Shown: positions 27,238-37,115, numbered from the stretch's first letter. The stretch: DNA of 57,898 bases from CAZYMI01 sp964648505 (GCA_964648505.1 CAZYMI010000012.1:1-57898); one strand, 5' to 3'. Numbers and translations are program-made. The notes: a model not told the origin generated them from the letters alone.

Positions 27238-27359
27238 GAATATATCTCTGATGGATAAAATGACGAAACAAAGACCTCAATTTTTGCGCCTGAAATTTAT
27301 ATATTCGGACGCAAAAGCACGATTCCATCATTTTCTAACCTTTTCCAAGGAAAACACAC

Positions 27360-27974
27360 ATGCAACTCACCGTTCAAGGCAAACAGCTTGATGTCGGGGA
27401 TGCTTTACGCACCCATGTATCTGAAAAACTTGAAGAATTAAATAGTAAATTTTTTAACCGGGCAATAGAAGCTGTTGTTACCTTTGCGCGCGAAGGGCAC
27501 GCATTTTACAAAGCAAATATCACTATTCGAATTGGAAAGGATATTATTGTCCAATCACATTCAGTTGAAGATGATCCCTATCTTTCATTTGATGTTGCAT
27601 CAGGTAAAGTTGCTAAACAAATGCGCAAATATAAAAGCCGACTTCGCGATCACAGAGAAAGAATGGAACATCCAGACGCGGCAACATTTCAAGCGCCAGA
27701 TTACGTGATTGCGAACGAACAAAATAACGCGCCCGATCAGGAACCTTCTATACCAACGGACCCTGTTATCATTGCAGAGATGACAACACCCATTCAAACA
27801 ATGAGCGTTTCTGAAGCTGTGATGCGTATGGACCTGTCTGGCCAGCCTGCTATGATGTTCCGTAATGCCAAGCATGATAATCTTAATATGGTGTATAGAC
27901 GCTCTGATGGTGCCATCGGCTGGGTTGACCCTGGTATTCAACTAACGTCAAATAATCACAAAAAAGCGGTTTAA
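27360..27974 (+). CDS. hpf: Long-form ribosome hibernation promoting factor
   Basis: The 204-residue protein has the N-terminal S30AE ribosome-binding domain (MQLTVQGKQLDVGDALRTHV; residues 1-100). A linker follows, then the C-terminal dimerisation domain (VSEAVMRMDLSGQPAMMFRN, YRRSDGAIGWVDP near residue 180), making it the long form that dimerises 70S ribosomes to 100S. AAGGAAAAC precedes the ATG. It has its own promoter region and a strong downstream terminator, separating it from ptsN. Confidence 0.95.
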   Translation: MQLTVQGKQLDVGDALRTHVSEKLEELNSKFFNRAIEAVVTFAREGHAFYKANITIRIGKDIIVQSHSVEDDPYLSFDVASGKVAKQMRKYKSRLRDHRERMEHPDAATFQAPDYVIANEQNNAPDQEPSIPTDPVIIAEMTTPIQTMSVSEAVMRMDLSGQPAMMFRNAKHDNLNMVYRRSDGAIGWVDPGIQLTSNNHKKAV

Positions 27975-27997
27975 CACATTTTCAATACTATTTATTT

Positions 27998-28036
27998 AAT
28001 ATGCGGCGCTGCAGCAGTGTCGCATATTTTTTATTT
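27998..28036 (+). terminator. Rho-independent terminator after hpf
   Basis: A 14-base-pair stem (AATATGCGGCGCTG / CAGTGTCGCATATT, with two G-T pairs) around a CAG loop at 27998-28028 is followed by TTTTTATTT. It starts 23 bases after the hpf stop. Confidence 0.85.
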
Positions 28037-28103
28037 GCACCAAAGCACGAACAGGTGTAATCAACACCTGCCTTTAAAAGCTTGATGGGAAGGGGACCCC
28101 GTC

Positions 28104-28583
28104 TTGAATTCCAATATCATACAAATACCTGAATTTAATATCATCATACCTGCTTTAAAGGTATCAACACGCAAGCAAGTTATAGCGACGATCGCGCAAG
28201 AAACTGCACGACTAAGCGCTCTTGACTCTGCTGTTATTTTTGATTTGCTGATGGACCGCGAAAGACTTGCCACATCTGGCATTGGTGACGGTATATCCAT
28301 TCCACATCTTAGACTTAGTAATCTTTCAGATCGCTTGTACGGAATTATAAAGCTCGTACAGCCGGTTGATTTTCACTCTCTGGATATGGCGCCGGTTGAC
28401 CTTGTTTCTTTTGTATTTTCTCCCATTGAAGACGGCATGAAGCATTTATCCCGTCTGTCCCGTTTGTCGCGGTTGATGCGATCATCTGAATTTGTGTCAG
28501 AAATCCGCAAGGCAGAAACATACGATTCCATACAAGCTATACTAATAGCACGAAAAAACTTTGAACATCTGCGCGCTGCCTGA
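28104..28583 (+). CDS. ptsN: PTS IIA-like nitrogen regulatory protein PtsN
   Basis: The 159-residue IIA(Ntr) protein has the phosphorylated His in GIGDGISIPHLRL near residue 68 and the usual ALDSAVIFDLLMDRE helix before it. It is the terminal phosphoacceptor of the nitrogen PTS (PtsP-NPr-PtsN), which tunes potassium and stringent responses in alphaproteobacteria. The start is TTG at 28104; GGAAGGGGA lies upstream. It ends where the convergent type IVB block begins. Confidence 0.94.
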   Translation: MNSNIIQIPEFNIIIPALKVSTRKQVIATIAQETARLSALDSAVIFDLLMDRERLATSGIGDGISIPHLRLSNLSDRLYGIIKLVQPVDFHSLDMAPVDLVSFVFSPIEDGMKHLSRLSRLSRLMRSSEFVSEIRKAETYDSIQAILIARKNFEHLRAA

Positions 28584-29060
28584 TTATTCAGATGTTTTTA
28601 AATCTGTAATATTATCTGGCAATGGCGTTGGCAAAGCCAGGCTTGGAAGATTCTGCATTAAGGTAGGGATAGACCTGTTAAAATCTGTAATATCTTTATT
28701 TTTCTTTTCAAGTGGTCGTTTATAATCATCAAACTGATAATCTTTTAAAACAATATTACCGTTCGAAAGTGTAGAAAATTGACAGCGCAGCCTGCTGATT
28801 GTGTCATACCCAAAACCATCCATATCAGAATAAATAATATCGGCACGGTTCCCAACCTCTTCTACTTGTAAAATACGAAGTGTCAACGGGTACGGAATAT
28901 TTAGCTCAAGAAAAACCTTACACAACCCGTATTTTTCAGTCCCGTTGCGGGGCATAAAAGCAAAAGCAATAAGGGCTAAAAGCAAAAACCCGCCGCCCCA
29001 TTTAAGCAGACGCTTTTCGAGAGAGTTTTTCTTTTTAACTTTTACAGTCTGCGCATTCAT
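28584..29060 (-). CDS. Hypothetical single-pass membrane protein at the end of the icm block
   Basis: A 158-residue protein with a basic N-terminus, one transmembrane helix (residues about 22-38, LLKWGGGFLLLALIAFAFM) and a periplasmic domain with two Cys (LCKVFLELNIPY and RLRCQFSTL) that could form a disulfide. The C-terminal 40 residues are Pro- and Leu-rich. I do not recognise it. Its start overlaps the icmB stop by four bases (ATGA), so it is co-translated with that secretion ATPase. It takes the position of traV after traU in the IncI order. A role in the apparatus is inferred from this coupling only. Confidence 0.75.
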   Translation of the reverse strand: MNAQTVKVKKKNSLEKRLLKWGGGFLLLALIAFAFMPRNGTEKYGLCKVFLELNIPYPLTLRILQVEEVGNRADIIYSDMDGFGYDTISRLRCQFSTLSNGNIVLKDYQFDDYKRPLEKKNKDITDFNRSIPTLMQNLPSLALPTPLPDNITDLKTSE

Positions 29061-32000
29061 GTCACAGAAACCGGCTCATCAGACAATGCTTTATCAAGCC
29101 TTTTATGGCTGGCTGTGACCAATTCTTCAACAATTTCTTCGATAATAATATTTTGGGCAGCTGTTCTAACATCAGCACCTTGTGCAGATCGCATCATAAT
29201 GCGACGTTTAATCTCAGATCGGGCTGATCCACCCGGAAAGTTTGCCGCAAGCATCTGGCGCGCACGCGATGCACCAAGTCTTGAATATAGCCTGTTTCTA
29301 ATCGCCACATCTTCTGATGATGTTGAAAGCGCCCAAAGCTCAATCGGGCCTAACGTGTTAATTAAATGCTGTTCATACTTCCCGTCCACAGTGCCTAAAA
29401 CAAATAATACAGGCGCCCCCGACGGCTTCGGGCCTGTCAACATAAACCGGATAACATTTCGCGCTGTCTGGGAGAGCCCAAAACGTTCTTTCACTTCGTC
29501 AACAGCCTTATCAGAAACGGCTGTTCCTAAAACCCATACACCGGTTGCAAGATCAACCATGTCCTTGTNNNNNNNNNNTGTCAAAATCATCTAGAAGCTG
29601 TGAAGATAATACGATCTGGACACCACGCTTCCGGCCTTCACGAACATCGCGTAAAAGCTGGGAACGCACCGAACGCGAAGAACTGGTGCGATGGAACTCA
29701 TCATAACATAGGCGTTTTGGTGTCTCGGCATATTCTTGCAAACGTCGTTCATGATAAAAACGGAATTTTTCAGGTACTTGAATTAAAGAATCTGCGCTCA
29801 TCCACCACCCTCTTACGAGCGCATGACGGGCAAGCATATACATGATCGATGTTTGTCGGTCAGCCGTGTCATCTCCTTGCGGTGCTACATCCATCAGATC
29901 AAGCGAACAAATTCGAGTGTCGGTAATTTCAAACTGAGTGACAGAAGATAAAATCGGAAACTCACGCACTGAAGATGTAATCATGCGTTCGAAAGCAGAA
30001 ATAACACTTTCGGCAGAAAACCCTACTTGAGTTTCTTCTAAAAGCGTTCGAATCTGTGGTCGCCTTGATGCGGTAATCGCATCCGATAAAGTTGGTACAG
30101 CGTGCCTTTGCGCAAGGTTGGCAAGATGAAACAACCCTAAATCAAAAAATTTATCAACAATATCCCACCAGTATGGATCAGCAGGCAAATGAATATTATT
30201 TTTTGTCAGTGCTTCATCAATTTCCAGATCGATACGCGGCAGATATGGGCGAGGCTCAGCATTGGCCGCTTTATCATCACGCCAGCGATACATTTCATCC
30301 ACAACAAGTGCTGATAATTGCTGAATACCATCATACGGGCGTTCATACCCAGGCGGGGTACATAAAAGTGTGATTAATTCAACTAAATAACTTCTTTCAT
30401 CCAGCAAAGGCACACGACAGCCAAGCTGTGTGTCAAAAGGATTGATCGCAAATTGATGCGCCATTTGCAGACGATAATAACCCACTTCATGTTGCCTGTT
30501 TGATGGCAAAGCTTCTTTGATAAGAGAAATGAGACCAGATGATGATGGACCAATATCAATCACTGCAACATAAGGCAATTTTGAAAGGCCGGGTGTCAAA
30601 ATCGTGCCCAGATTAAGGGCGTTCATCAAAACAGATTTACCAGCGCCAGGTTGCGCAAAAATCAAATCAAACCAGGTTGTCGTCATGTTTGTTCCAACCT
30701 GATAAGGCCATACTTTTCCATCAGGGGTGCGGAACAAAATTGGTCCGTCATTAAAAGGGCTTGAAGGGCGTTGCCACGGTAAAAGTTTCATAATTTCAAA
30801 CATAGGTGCAATGCCAAGCGGCGCTGTACCGCCACAATGAATCCCCATCGCAGAAGACATCACGCAATCAAGCGGGTCACCAGACACTTCTGAAACCTGA
30901 CAATACCCCCAACTTTCAACAGCTTGAATAAGAACTGATAATCGATCTTCAACCAGCTTAACCTGATCGCGTCTAGCCCATGTTGCAAAAGAAACACGAA
31001 ACTTGACTACAGGTTCACGCCGCGCCAGGCCCTGCAAACCTTCAAGGGAATATTTAATCTGCTTATTAAAACTGTTTGTAACACCCATGATCGTTGCAAG
31101 AAATGCGCGGAACTGGGTTGCATAAGCGCCACCGCCTTCAATAAGAAATGAAATACGATAGGGCACCTTTGACTCATACAAGCGGTTAAGCAACATCGGA
31201 AAAGGGCTGGCATCCATAGGCCCAAGCGTCATATCAGCCCCAGCCCAGACAAGGTCCCCCATCTGAACAGCGTTTTCTGAAACAATCTTAGCATCAGAAA
31301 GCGCAAGCTGTTCACGCAAAGTCGGCCAGACAATATCCGACATATCAACTTTAGACATCGGCGCGCGAGGCGATATTGTATCCCCCGGCAAGCACGGGCT
31401 CCATTCATCATTGGCTTTATAAGGATACAAGTTATTACGTACGGCACGCAAAGCATCATGCACTTCTAACAGATCACTTCTTATACCAAGTTCATGCAAA
31501 GCTGATAACATCCCCTTCACATAGGAACTATGCCTGTTTCTTAAGGGCTCAAGGCCAGCGAAAACATTTTGTGCGTATCCTGCAGGTATTCTTTTTTGAG
31601 TTTTTCCCTCTGCAACAGATCTTTCCATCTCTGTTTTTGAAAGCGCAGATGGTCTTGTCCAAAGCACAAAAAAACATTCTTCAAATGTTAGGTAATGCGA
31701 TAAATGTCTGACCTTCTCTTCAAATAAATCTTCAAGATCAACCTCACAGTTTTTTGCTGTCTGTTGTGAAGGTTTTATTAAATTACGAACATGGCGCTGC
31801 ACCCGGCCAGGATCACGAACAAAGTAAATCTGAATAGCCTGACCTGGCCTGTCAAACCTTGCGCCAATTTTAATAGTCGCTGATTCAATAAGATGTTTAT
31901 ATTCCTCGTCACCAATAATCTGCCGAGACCCATCGACTTTTAAAATCGACACAAGAGATCCATCCATCGCTGCAAGCGTATGCTCGTCATCAGCCGTTTC

Positions 32001-32078
32001 CAGCCTAATAAAACTGTCTACGGTTTGCTTCATTGCCGTCTGGAACGGCGCCATAAATTTGGTCCAGTAAGATGACAT
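29057..32078 (-). CDS. icmB: IcmB/DotO, type IVB secretion ATPase (interrupted by an N gap)
   Basis: The N-terminal part (32078 to 29579) and C-terminal part (29568 to 29057) are one gene split by ten Ns. Walker A is AQPGAGKSVLMNAL near residue 473, and a Walker B-like CYDEFHRT lies near 790. The first part ends LLDDFD, the second starts KDMVDLATGVWVLG. The real bases total 3012, divisible by three, so the frame is continuous if the gap is zero (or minus three because both flanks carry TGT). Ten Ns break the frame artificially. A joined length of about 1002-1003 residues fits Legionella IcmB (about 1009). IcmB is a VirB4/TraU-like cytoplasmic ATPase of the Dot/Icm system. Confidence 0.92.
29569..29578. 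other. Assembly gap of ten Ns inside icmB
   Basis: Ten Ns separate CCTTGT and TGTCAAAA. Ten is a common placeholder size. The flanking bases share TGT, suggesting the two contigs overlap or abut. It marks an uncertain join between the ptsN side and the type IVB side. Confidence 0.95.
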
Positions 32079-32175
32079 AAATTTTTTCTGATTCGGCTTA
32101 AGTCATGTATTTAAAATACTATACAGACGCCTTCTCGCTCTGCCTATACCGCTCTCAGGACTTTAATGTCGATTT

Positions 32176-32880
32176 TTATGCAGCTGCGCGCATAGTTTTT
32201 TTAAAAAACTCAACCCATTGAGAGGGGATCTTCCCACCATAAGGCCCATCTTTAGAGCGCCAATAGGCCACAATTTGTGGAAACTGGTTAAATTCCAGAT
32301 CCCCTTCCTTAATAATACGCCGATCAAGCGCCATCAGTCTTATTCCTTCAAGCTTTTGTGCACGCTCGGCATAAAGCCGATCTGTCATATAATCGCGTAA
32401 AACGCTAGCCAGTACAAAAACATCATCTGACCCCAATCGCTTTCTGGCATCTTCGCGGCGAGCCAAAATCATTTCTTTTACCTTACGGGCCGCATCCGAA
32501 ATCGGCCCCTGAGACACTTGCGCCACATAAATGGCGCGCAAAATATGGTTAAGCGTTGACTGGTCAATTTCCGGCATCCAGATCACTACACCCGATTTCA
32601 TCGACACAACCTGATCGAGATGAAAGCACTGATGGCAAAACTGGCATACTGTTTTTAAGTTTTCAGGCTTAAAGTCGCCCGGGACCTGATTAAGAACAAG
32701 TACCTCTTGGTACTTTTTTGACTGAAAACCACAGCATTGGCATGTGTGCTGATCACGTTCTAGAATCTGGGTGCGCTGTTCGGGCGTCATAACAGTTGCC
32801 CGTCTGAGCTTTGGTCCTGATGAGGAAGAGGGATTGCCCGATGCACGGGCAATCCCCAAAGTAATAGGTAAAAACTTCAC
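32176..32880 (-). CDS. icmJ: IcmJ/DotN, type IVB coupling-complex protein
   Basis: The 234-residue soluble protein has a zinc-binding cysteine cluster CQCCGF near residue 49 and CQFCHQC near 79, in an HNH-like fold, as in DotN/IcmJ and TraT. MTPEQRTQILERDQHTC is the typical lead-in. In Legionella DotN joins the DotL coupling complex that recruits effectors. It lies between icmD and icmB, the conserved order. Gap to icmB is 97 bases without a clear gene. Confidence 0.9.
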   Translation of the reverse strand: MKFLPITLGIARASGNPSSSSGPKLRRATVMTPEQRTQILERDQHTCQCCGFQSKKYQEVLVLNQVPGDFKPENLKTVCQFCHQCFHLDQVVSMKSGVVIWMPEIDQSTLNHILRAIYVAQVSQGPISDAARKVKEMILARREDARKRLGSDDVFVLASVLRDYMTDRLYAERAQKLEGIRLMALDRRIIKEGDLEFNQFPQIVAYWRSKDGPYGGKIPSQWVEFFKKTMRAAA

Positions 32881-32886
32881 AAACTT

Positions 32887-33261
32887 TTACCGAAGTTGAA
32901 CTGCAGTTACGTTCGCTTGTGTAACGTTTCCGGCTGCGAAGAAGTTTTGAGAAGCTTGCATAATTGTTGGCAGGGCAAACAAAGCACCACCGGCAATTAG
33001 GCGAATCGCGCCATCTTTCAGTTCGTTTTGCTGCGGCTGTTCGACGTGCTGTTTAATCTTGAAAATTCCAAGGATTGAAAACACAACCCCGAAAATATAC
33101 GAGAACACGTTAATAAGCTGCGGGAAATTGCTAAGACCGTTTGTGATCGTAGCAAAAACGTTGTTAAACGTTTGTCCGGCGTGGGCATCAGATGAAGACA
33201 AAACGCCAACCATAAAAGCAGCGCCTGCAAGATAGTAGTTTGATTTGATTGAATTCAGCAT
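32887..33261 (-). CDS. icmD: IcmD/DotP, small type IVB membrane protein
   Basis: A 124-residue protein with a signal-like N-terminus ending DAHA and two transmembrane helices (about 50-68 and 86-108) in the unit INVFSYIFGVV...LGIFKIKQHVEQP...GGALFALPTI. This unit occurs three times in the upstream IcmC. GGAGGAAACC is a strong ribosome binding site. IcmD is an inner-membrane component of Dot/Icm (TraR-like in IncI plasmids). Confidence 0.85.
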   Translation of the reverse strand: MLNSIKSNYYLAGAAFMVGVLSSSDAHAGQTFNNVFATITNGLSNFPQLINVFSYIFGVVFSILGIFKIKQHVEQPQQNELKDGAIRLIAGGALFALPTIMQASQNFFAAGNVTQANVTAVQLR

Positions 33262-33284
33262 GGTTTCCTCCGTAAGCTGAGTTG

Positions 33285-34193
33285 TTAAATACCTAATGTG
33301 TTTTCGACCGCTTTCATAAACGATCCAACGTTTACAGCAAGACCACCACCAATAAGATGTGTGATGCCCGCCATAAGCGAAGCCTGGCCACCATCCGATA
33401 CTTCCCGAATGATGAAAATTCCGCGAATAAAACTAATCCATCCTAAAAAGAATAAAAATCCGATCACCGCATTTGATACGTTTGTAACGCGACCTGCTTC
33501 TTGTGCTGTCAGGCCCACATTACTTCTAAGCGGAGAGTACCCTTGCAAACCGCCGCCAAATAATGTGCCTTGCAGGGCGCTCATCAAGGAAGGGGCTGAA
33601 AATAAGGCTGCGGCCACAATGAACATCATCCAAGTCCCAAAACCGGTTGGACCTTTCGGGCCTTCTTGTGTGGACCTTAACAGACGGTTCAGCGCAAAAG
33701 TCGTGATAAAAATAGCTGCCACATAGCAAAATGCGTTAACCATTTTTGTGCCATTAGGCGCCACATCATTCACAAATTTGGCAAAAGCACCATCAAGCCC
33801 GTTTCCTGAACTACCGCCTGTCAGCGTCAAACCTGCTAAAGGGGCGCCAGTAATCAAAGCCTGAACGGCACCCAGAATTGTTGGCAACGCAAAAAATGCA
33901 CCCCCAATGATAAAACGCTTGAGCGGTTCCATAAGATGAGTGCGATCTGGTTCGCGCACATGGTCGACCATCTTGAAGATGCCAGACATGACAACATAAG
34001 TGCCAATAATATAGCTTGCCACACCAGCCATCTGGGGAAGCGTGCTGGATCCAGCCACAAGATTGGCCATAATGGCGCCAAGCGAAGTCGCATGCGCTAG
34101 GCCTGGTACAAAGACAGAAGTTAAAAGAAGAACCAGCGCAAACGAAAAGGATTGGCCGGATACCCCAAATATGTTGGCTTTTCTATTGTTCAT
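33285..34193 (-). CDS. icmC: IcmC/DotE-like membrane protein with three IcmD-like units
   Basis: The 302-residue protein has a signal-like N-terminus (to about residue 35, GLAHA) and three copies of a two-helix unit at about 53-116, 150-213 and 240-300. The first is nearest to the IcmD unit: shared elements are YIxG, SGIFKM, HVREPxxxxLxxPLKRFIIGGAFFALPTI. It is longer than Legionella IcmC (about 194 residues) and closer to TraQ-like proteins in layout. It is the gene before icmD, with 23 bases between. Confidence 0.82.
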   Translation of the reverse strand: MNNRKANIFGVSGQSFSFALVLLLTSVFVPGLAHATSLGAIMANLVAGSSTLPQMAGVASYIIGTYVVMSGIFKMVDHVREPDRTHLMEPLKRFIIGGAFFALPTILGAVQALITGAPLAGLTLTGGSSGNGLDGAFAKFVNDVAPNGTKMVNAFCYVAAIFITTFALNRLLRSTQEGPKGPTGFGTWMMFIVAAALFSAPSLMSALQGTLFGGGLQGYSPLRSNVGLTAQEAGRVTNVSNAVIGFLFFLGWISFIRGIFIIREVSDGGQASLMAGITHLIGGGLAVNVGSFMKAVENTLGI

Positions 34194-34307
34194 TTTCTTA
34201 TTACACCCTACTTATCATCTATTAAACCACGAAAAGGTCAGGTTTTGCAAATTTTCGACACATTTGTGACAAAGTTTATGTAATATTAACAAAGAGTTAA
34301 CAGATCG

Positions 34308-35576
34308 TTACTGCATAAGCCGGCCACTTGTACCTTGTACAATCCATCGACCACTCTCATCGCTGATATTGGTGATACGCCCAAGGCCTGATACAGAATC
34401 GCCGATCTTAATAACTTGCATCTCACTATCTCCCTTGCGGGCAATCATCGCGCTTCCGGATTTTGCCGATCGTAATTCCCAACTATTGGTCGCTTTTTTG
34501 GCAACAGCCTTACGAATATTTTGTTGTGCCTTTGGTACGCTTGCTCTCACTTTTGGAATCGAAGGTTGCTCTTGTACTGTTGGCGCCAGATCAACAATAT
34601 GATTTTTTTGTTCCGCAAGTGCAGAAACAGCTTGATTCTTTTCTGCTTTCATCGCCTCAAGTTCCAATTTTAAACGATCGATTTCAGCGCGCATATCATT
34701 CATTAAAGCTGTTGTATTGTCAGACTGTTGTTTTTGCTGATCTATACCCCGTTCGGCCGTCGGCGCTACTGGTTCTACAACTGGCGTAGATGCTTGCGCC
34801 TGCGGTACTTCAACAACAGGTTCTTGTGCTTCTATTTCTGGCTGAGGCAACTCAGGAACAGGCGCAGGCACAACTGCTGCCGGCTGCGCTGTTTGTTCAG
34901 AAGCCGCAGGCTCAGCAGGTGCTACAGATGTGGTTGCTTCAGACTGAGTCATTAAGACTGGCTGATCCGCTACCTGATCTGCTTCAGGAGGAGGAAGCGG
35001 CACCATATCAGGCTTTTGACCTGATGGGTTCTCACCTGCTTTAACAAGCTTGGAAGCATCCCCCACAAAACCACCTTCAACAGACGAAGGAGTCTCAGGA
35101 GCCGGCAAATCAGTTGGAATAGCTTGTTCAGGCATTGCTTCAGGCATGGCAACTTGTGGCGCATCTGAAGGCATGGAAGGCGATACAGGCGCAGGATACT
35201 CTGCTTCAATCTCTGCAGATGGTACCACACCTGAATTCGCTAGCTGTGGATCCGTCTGTTGTTGTGCTATCTGATCAATCTGTGCCGCTTCCGGTGATGC
35301 CTTGTTTGCTCCAGAGGAAAAAGAATTCCAAATAAAAACTCCACCAACAAGAACGCCAATAGCAACTACGGCAATATTAAAAGGAGAGAACAACCCCGAT
35401 TTTTTCTTGGATTGCATTCCTTTGTCGTTTTTTGTCATAGATTCTTGCGGATCTTCGCCTGACCAGTCTGATTCCGCCATCTCATCGATATCAGAATCAA
35501 TCATTTCTGCGTCATATGCTTCATCATCCGCGTAGACATCATCAACATAATCCTGATCGTCACTACCGTTCGTCAT
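34308..35576 (-). CDS. icmG: IcmG/DotF, bitopic type IVB core protein
   Basis: The 422-residue protein has a very acidic cytoplasmic N-terminus (about residues 1-60), one transmembrane helix (FNIAVVAIGVLVGGVFIW near residue 66) and a long Pro/Ala/Glu-rich periplasmic linker. A coiled coil (MNDMRAEIDRLKLELEAM near 293) and a C-terminal domain ending GRITNISDESGRWIVQG follow. This matches the layout of DotF/IcmG and TraP. DotF lies at the inner-membrane side of the core complex. A 114-base gap before icmC may hold a separate promoter. Confidence 0.85.
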   Translation of the reverse strand: MTNGSDDQDYVDDVYADDEAYDAEMIDSDIDEMAESDWSGEDPQESMTKNDKGMQSKKKSGLFSPFNIAVVAIGVLVGGVFIWNSFSSGANKASPEAAQIDQIAQQQTDPQLANSGVVPSAEIEAEYPAPVSPSMPSDAPQVAMPEAMPEQAIPTDLPAPETPSSVEGGFVGDASKLVKAGENPSGQKPDMVPLPPPEADQVADQPVLMTQSEATTSVAPAEPAASEQTAQPAAVVPAPVPELPQPEIEAQEPVVEVPQAQASTPVVEPVAPTAERGIDQQKQQSDNTTALMNDMRAEIDRLKLELEAMKAEKNQAVSALAEQKNHIVDLAPTVQEQPSIPKVRASVPKAQQNIRKAVAKKATNSWELRSAKSGSAMIARKGDSEMQVIKIGDSVSGLGRITNISDESGRWIVQGTSGRLMQ

Positions 35577-35597
35577 AATTTATTTCTATCCTGAGTA

Positions 35598-37103
35598 TTA
35601 TTGACTGTTTGTTTGATTTTGAATCGGAGGCTGATTGTTTTGGGTTTGGGTTTGAGTCTGGTTTTGATTCTGATTTTGAATAAACCCGGGTTGTTGAAAG
35701 CCTAAGTTAGGAATGCCGTATGTTGGTACGGCAAATCCTGTCGGTACCACATTTTGGAAAAAGCCCTGATTGTTTTGCTGCTGATTATTTTGCTGCACCG
35801 TGTTATTTGTTGTGTCCTGTTCAACAACTGCTTCAGTAAATAAAATACCAACTGGCGTACCTGCTGCAACCCGAATAAGAGATTCAATTTTATCGGCATC
35901 TTCATCAAGCTGGTCACCAATTTCACTTGCGCCTTCTGATATCCCTTCAAAGAAATTTTCTTCGATACTTGGGTCACGTTCAGTCGCTGTTGTTGTGCTC
36001 GTGCCGTTGGTGGAAATAGATGTTGACCCACTTTCTGCAGCTGAATCGGCCACCCCTTCAATAAATCTGGCTGCGGCGGGCAGGATAAAGCGGGTAAATA
36101 AGCGCCTATCTTTTTCTGTGACCAACCCCGGAACTGTTGTATTAGGATCAAGCGCAATCGCGTTCGTTGTGTATGTTTTACCCTGATAAACAAGGGTGTT
36201 AAAACTAAGCACCAAAAAATTTTCTGTTTTCTCAAAAGTACCAAGCAAGCGCCCACCTGCAAGCGGGCCGGAAAGAAGCTGAACAAGAACAGGGCCTGGC
36301 GCATCTGAATTTGCTTCAATGAGAAGTTGGCCATAGTTTATTGTAGCGGGCGGTAAAATACTTTTCGCCGATCCTTGTTCCAAAGCTTCTTGCTCTAGCT
36401 GTTGCTGTTCTAGGGCTTGTTGCTGTTCTAATGCTGCTTGTTGCGCTTGAGCCAGCTGCTCCCGGAATGCAACAATATCAGTAATAACAAGATATTTCTG
36501 GGGATCTATTTTACGCGTTTCAAGTACACTTTGCATCTGCTGAGACATCGCCTGAGCAAGCTGTTCAAGCTGCTGTTGTCTTGCCTGATCGACCACTTGC
36601 TGCTGTTGCTGTAAAATTTGCTGTTGCTGTGATCCGGCTTGCTGCAAAGCGTCCAGCCTTTCGCGCTCTTCTTGTACCTTACGCCAGCGCGTAAAGGGGT
36701 CTTCTTCGTCTGCTGTATCAGCTGTTGTCGTCACTTGTTCTTTTGGCGGCTCCAAAATGGTTGGCATAGCGCTTTGGTTGTTTTTTGCAGCCTCTTCAGC
36801 TTTTTGAGTATCTGCTGTTTCAAGCGCTTGTTTCATTTCAGGTGTTAAATCTGCCGTACCGGGTGCTTCACTAAAATCAGGAGTATCGCCAACAGAAGAC
36901 TTATTGTCAGGCCCGGAATTGCCGCCAAAAAGAACAATCGCACCTACAACCGCAGCAAGTGCAGCACCAACCACACCTATTTTAACAGCAAAGTTATTGC
37001 GCCATAATTCGCCAAGGGTGTTTCCTTTTTGCTGATCAAAATCGGAAAAATCCGCGTCTTGATCTAGTGGTTCGATATCATCTGGGGGATTCTGGTTGTC
37101 CAT
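35598..37103 (-). CDS. dotG: DotG/IcmE, VirB10-like core channel protein
   Basis: The 501-residue protein has a cytoplasmic N-terminus, a transmembrane segment (IGVVGAALAAVVGAIVLF near 46) and a Gln-rich helical region (residues about 155-250). The VirB10-like C-terminal domain begins near 255 with INYGQLLIEANSDAPGPVLV, then LSGPLAGGRLLGTFE and RFTRFILPAAARFIEG-like features. It is half the length of Legionella DotG (about 1048), lacking the pentapeptide repeat region, like TraO of R64. The C-terminus ends in an unusual Gln/Asn/Thr low-complexity tail. Confidence 0.93.
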   Translation of the reverse strand: MDNQNPPDDIEPLDQDADFSDFDQQKGNTLGELWRNNFAVKIGVVGAALAAVVGAIVLFGGNSGPDNKSSVGDTPDFSEAPGTADLTPEMKQALETADTQKAEEAAKNNQSAMPTILEPPKEQVTTTADTADEEDPFTRWRKVQEERERLDALQQAGSQQQQILQQQQQVVDQARQQQLEQLAQAMSQQMQSVLETRKIDPQKYLVITDIVAFREQLAQAQQAALEQQQALEQQQLEQEALEQGSAKSILPPATINYGQLLIEANSDAPGPVLVQLLSGPLAGGRLLGTFEKTENFLVLSFNTLVYQGKTYTTNAIALDPNTTVPGLVTEKDRRLFTRFILPAAARFIEGVADSAAESGSTSISTNGTSTTTATERDPSIEENFFEGISEGASEIGDQLDEDADKIESLIRVAAGTPVGILFTEAVVEQDTTNNTVQQNNQQQNNQGFFQNVVPTGFAVPTYGIPNLGFQQPGFIQNQNQNQTQTQTQNNQPPIQNQTNSQ

Positions 37104-37115
37104 TTTTAGAAAAAC

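Noticed and set aside
27251..27393. Small frame in the hpf leader
   Set aside because: It overlaps the hpf start out of frame, lacks a ribosome binding site and has no recognisable peptide pattern.
29115..29594. Plus-strand frame of 159 codons over the N gap
   Set aside because: It is the antisense shadow of icmB and passes through Ns.
33298..36186. Several plus-strand frames over 100 codons opposite the icm block
   Set aside because: They are mirror frames of the Gln/Pro/Ala-rich dotF, dotG and icmC genes without ribosome binding sites or coherent domains.
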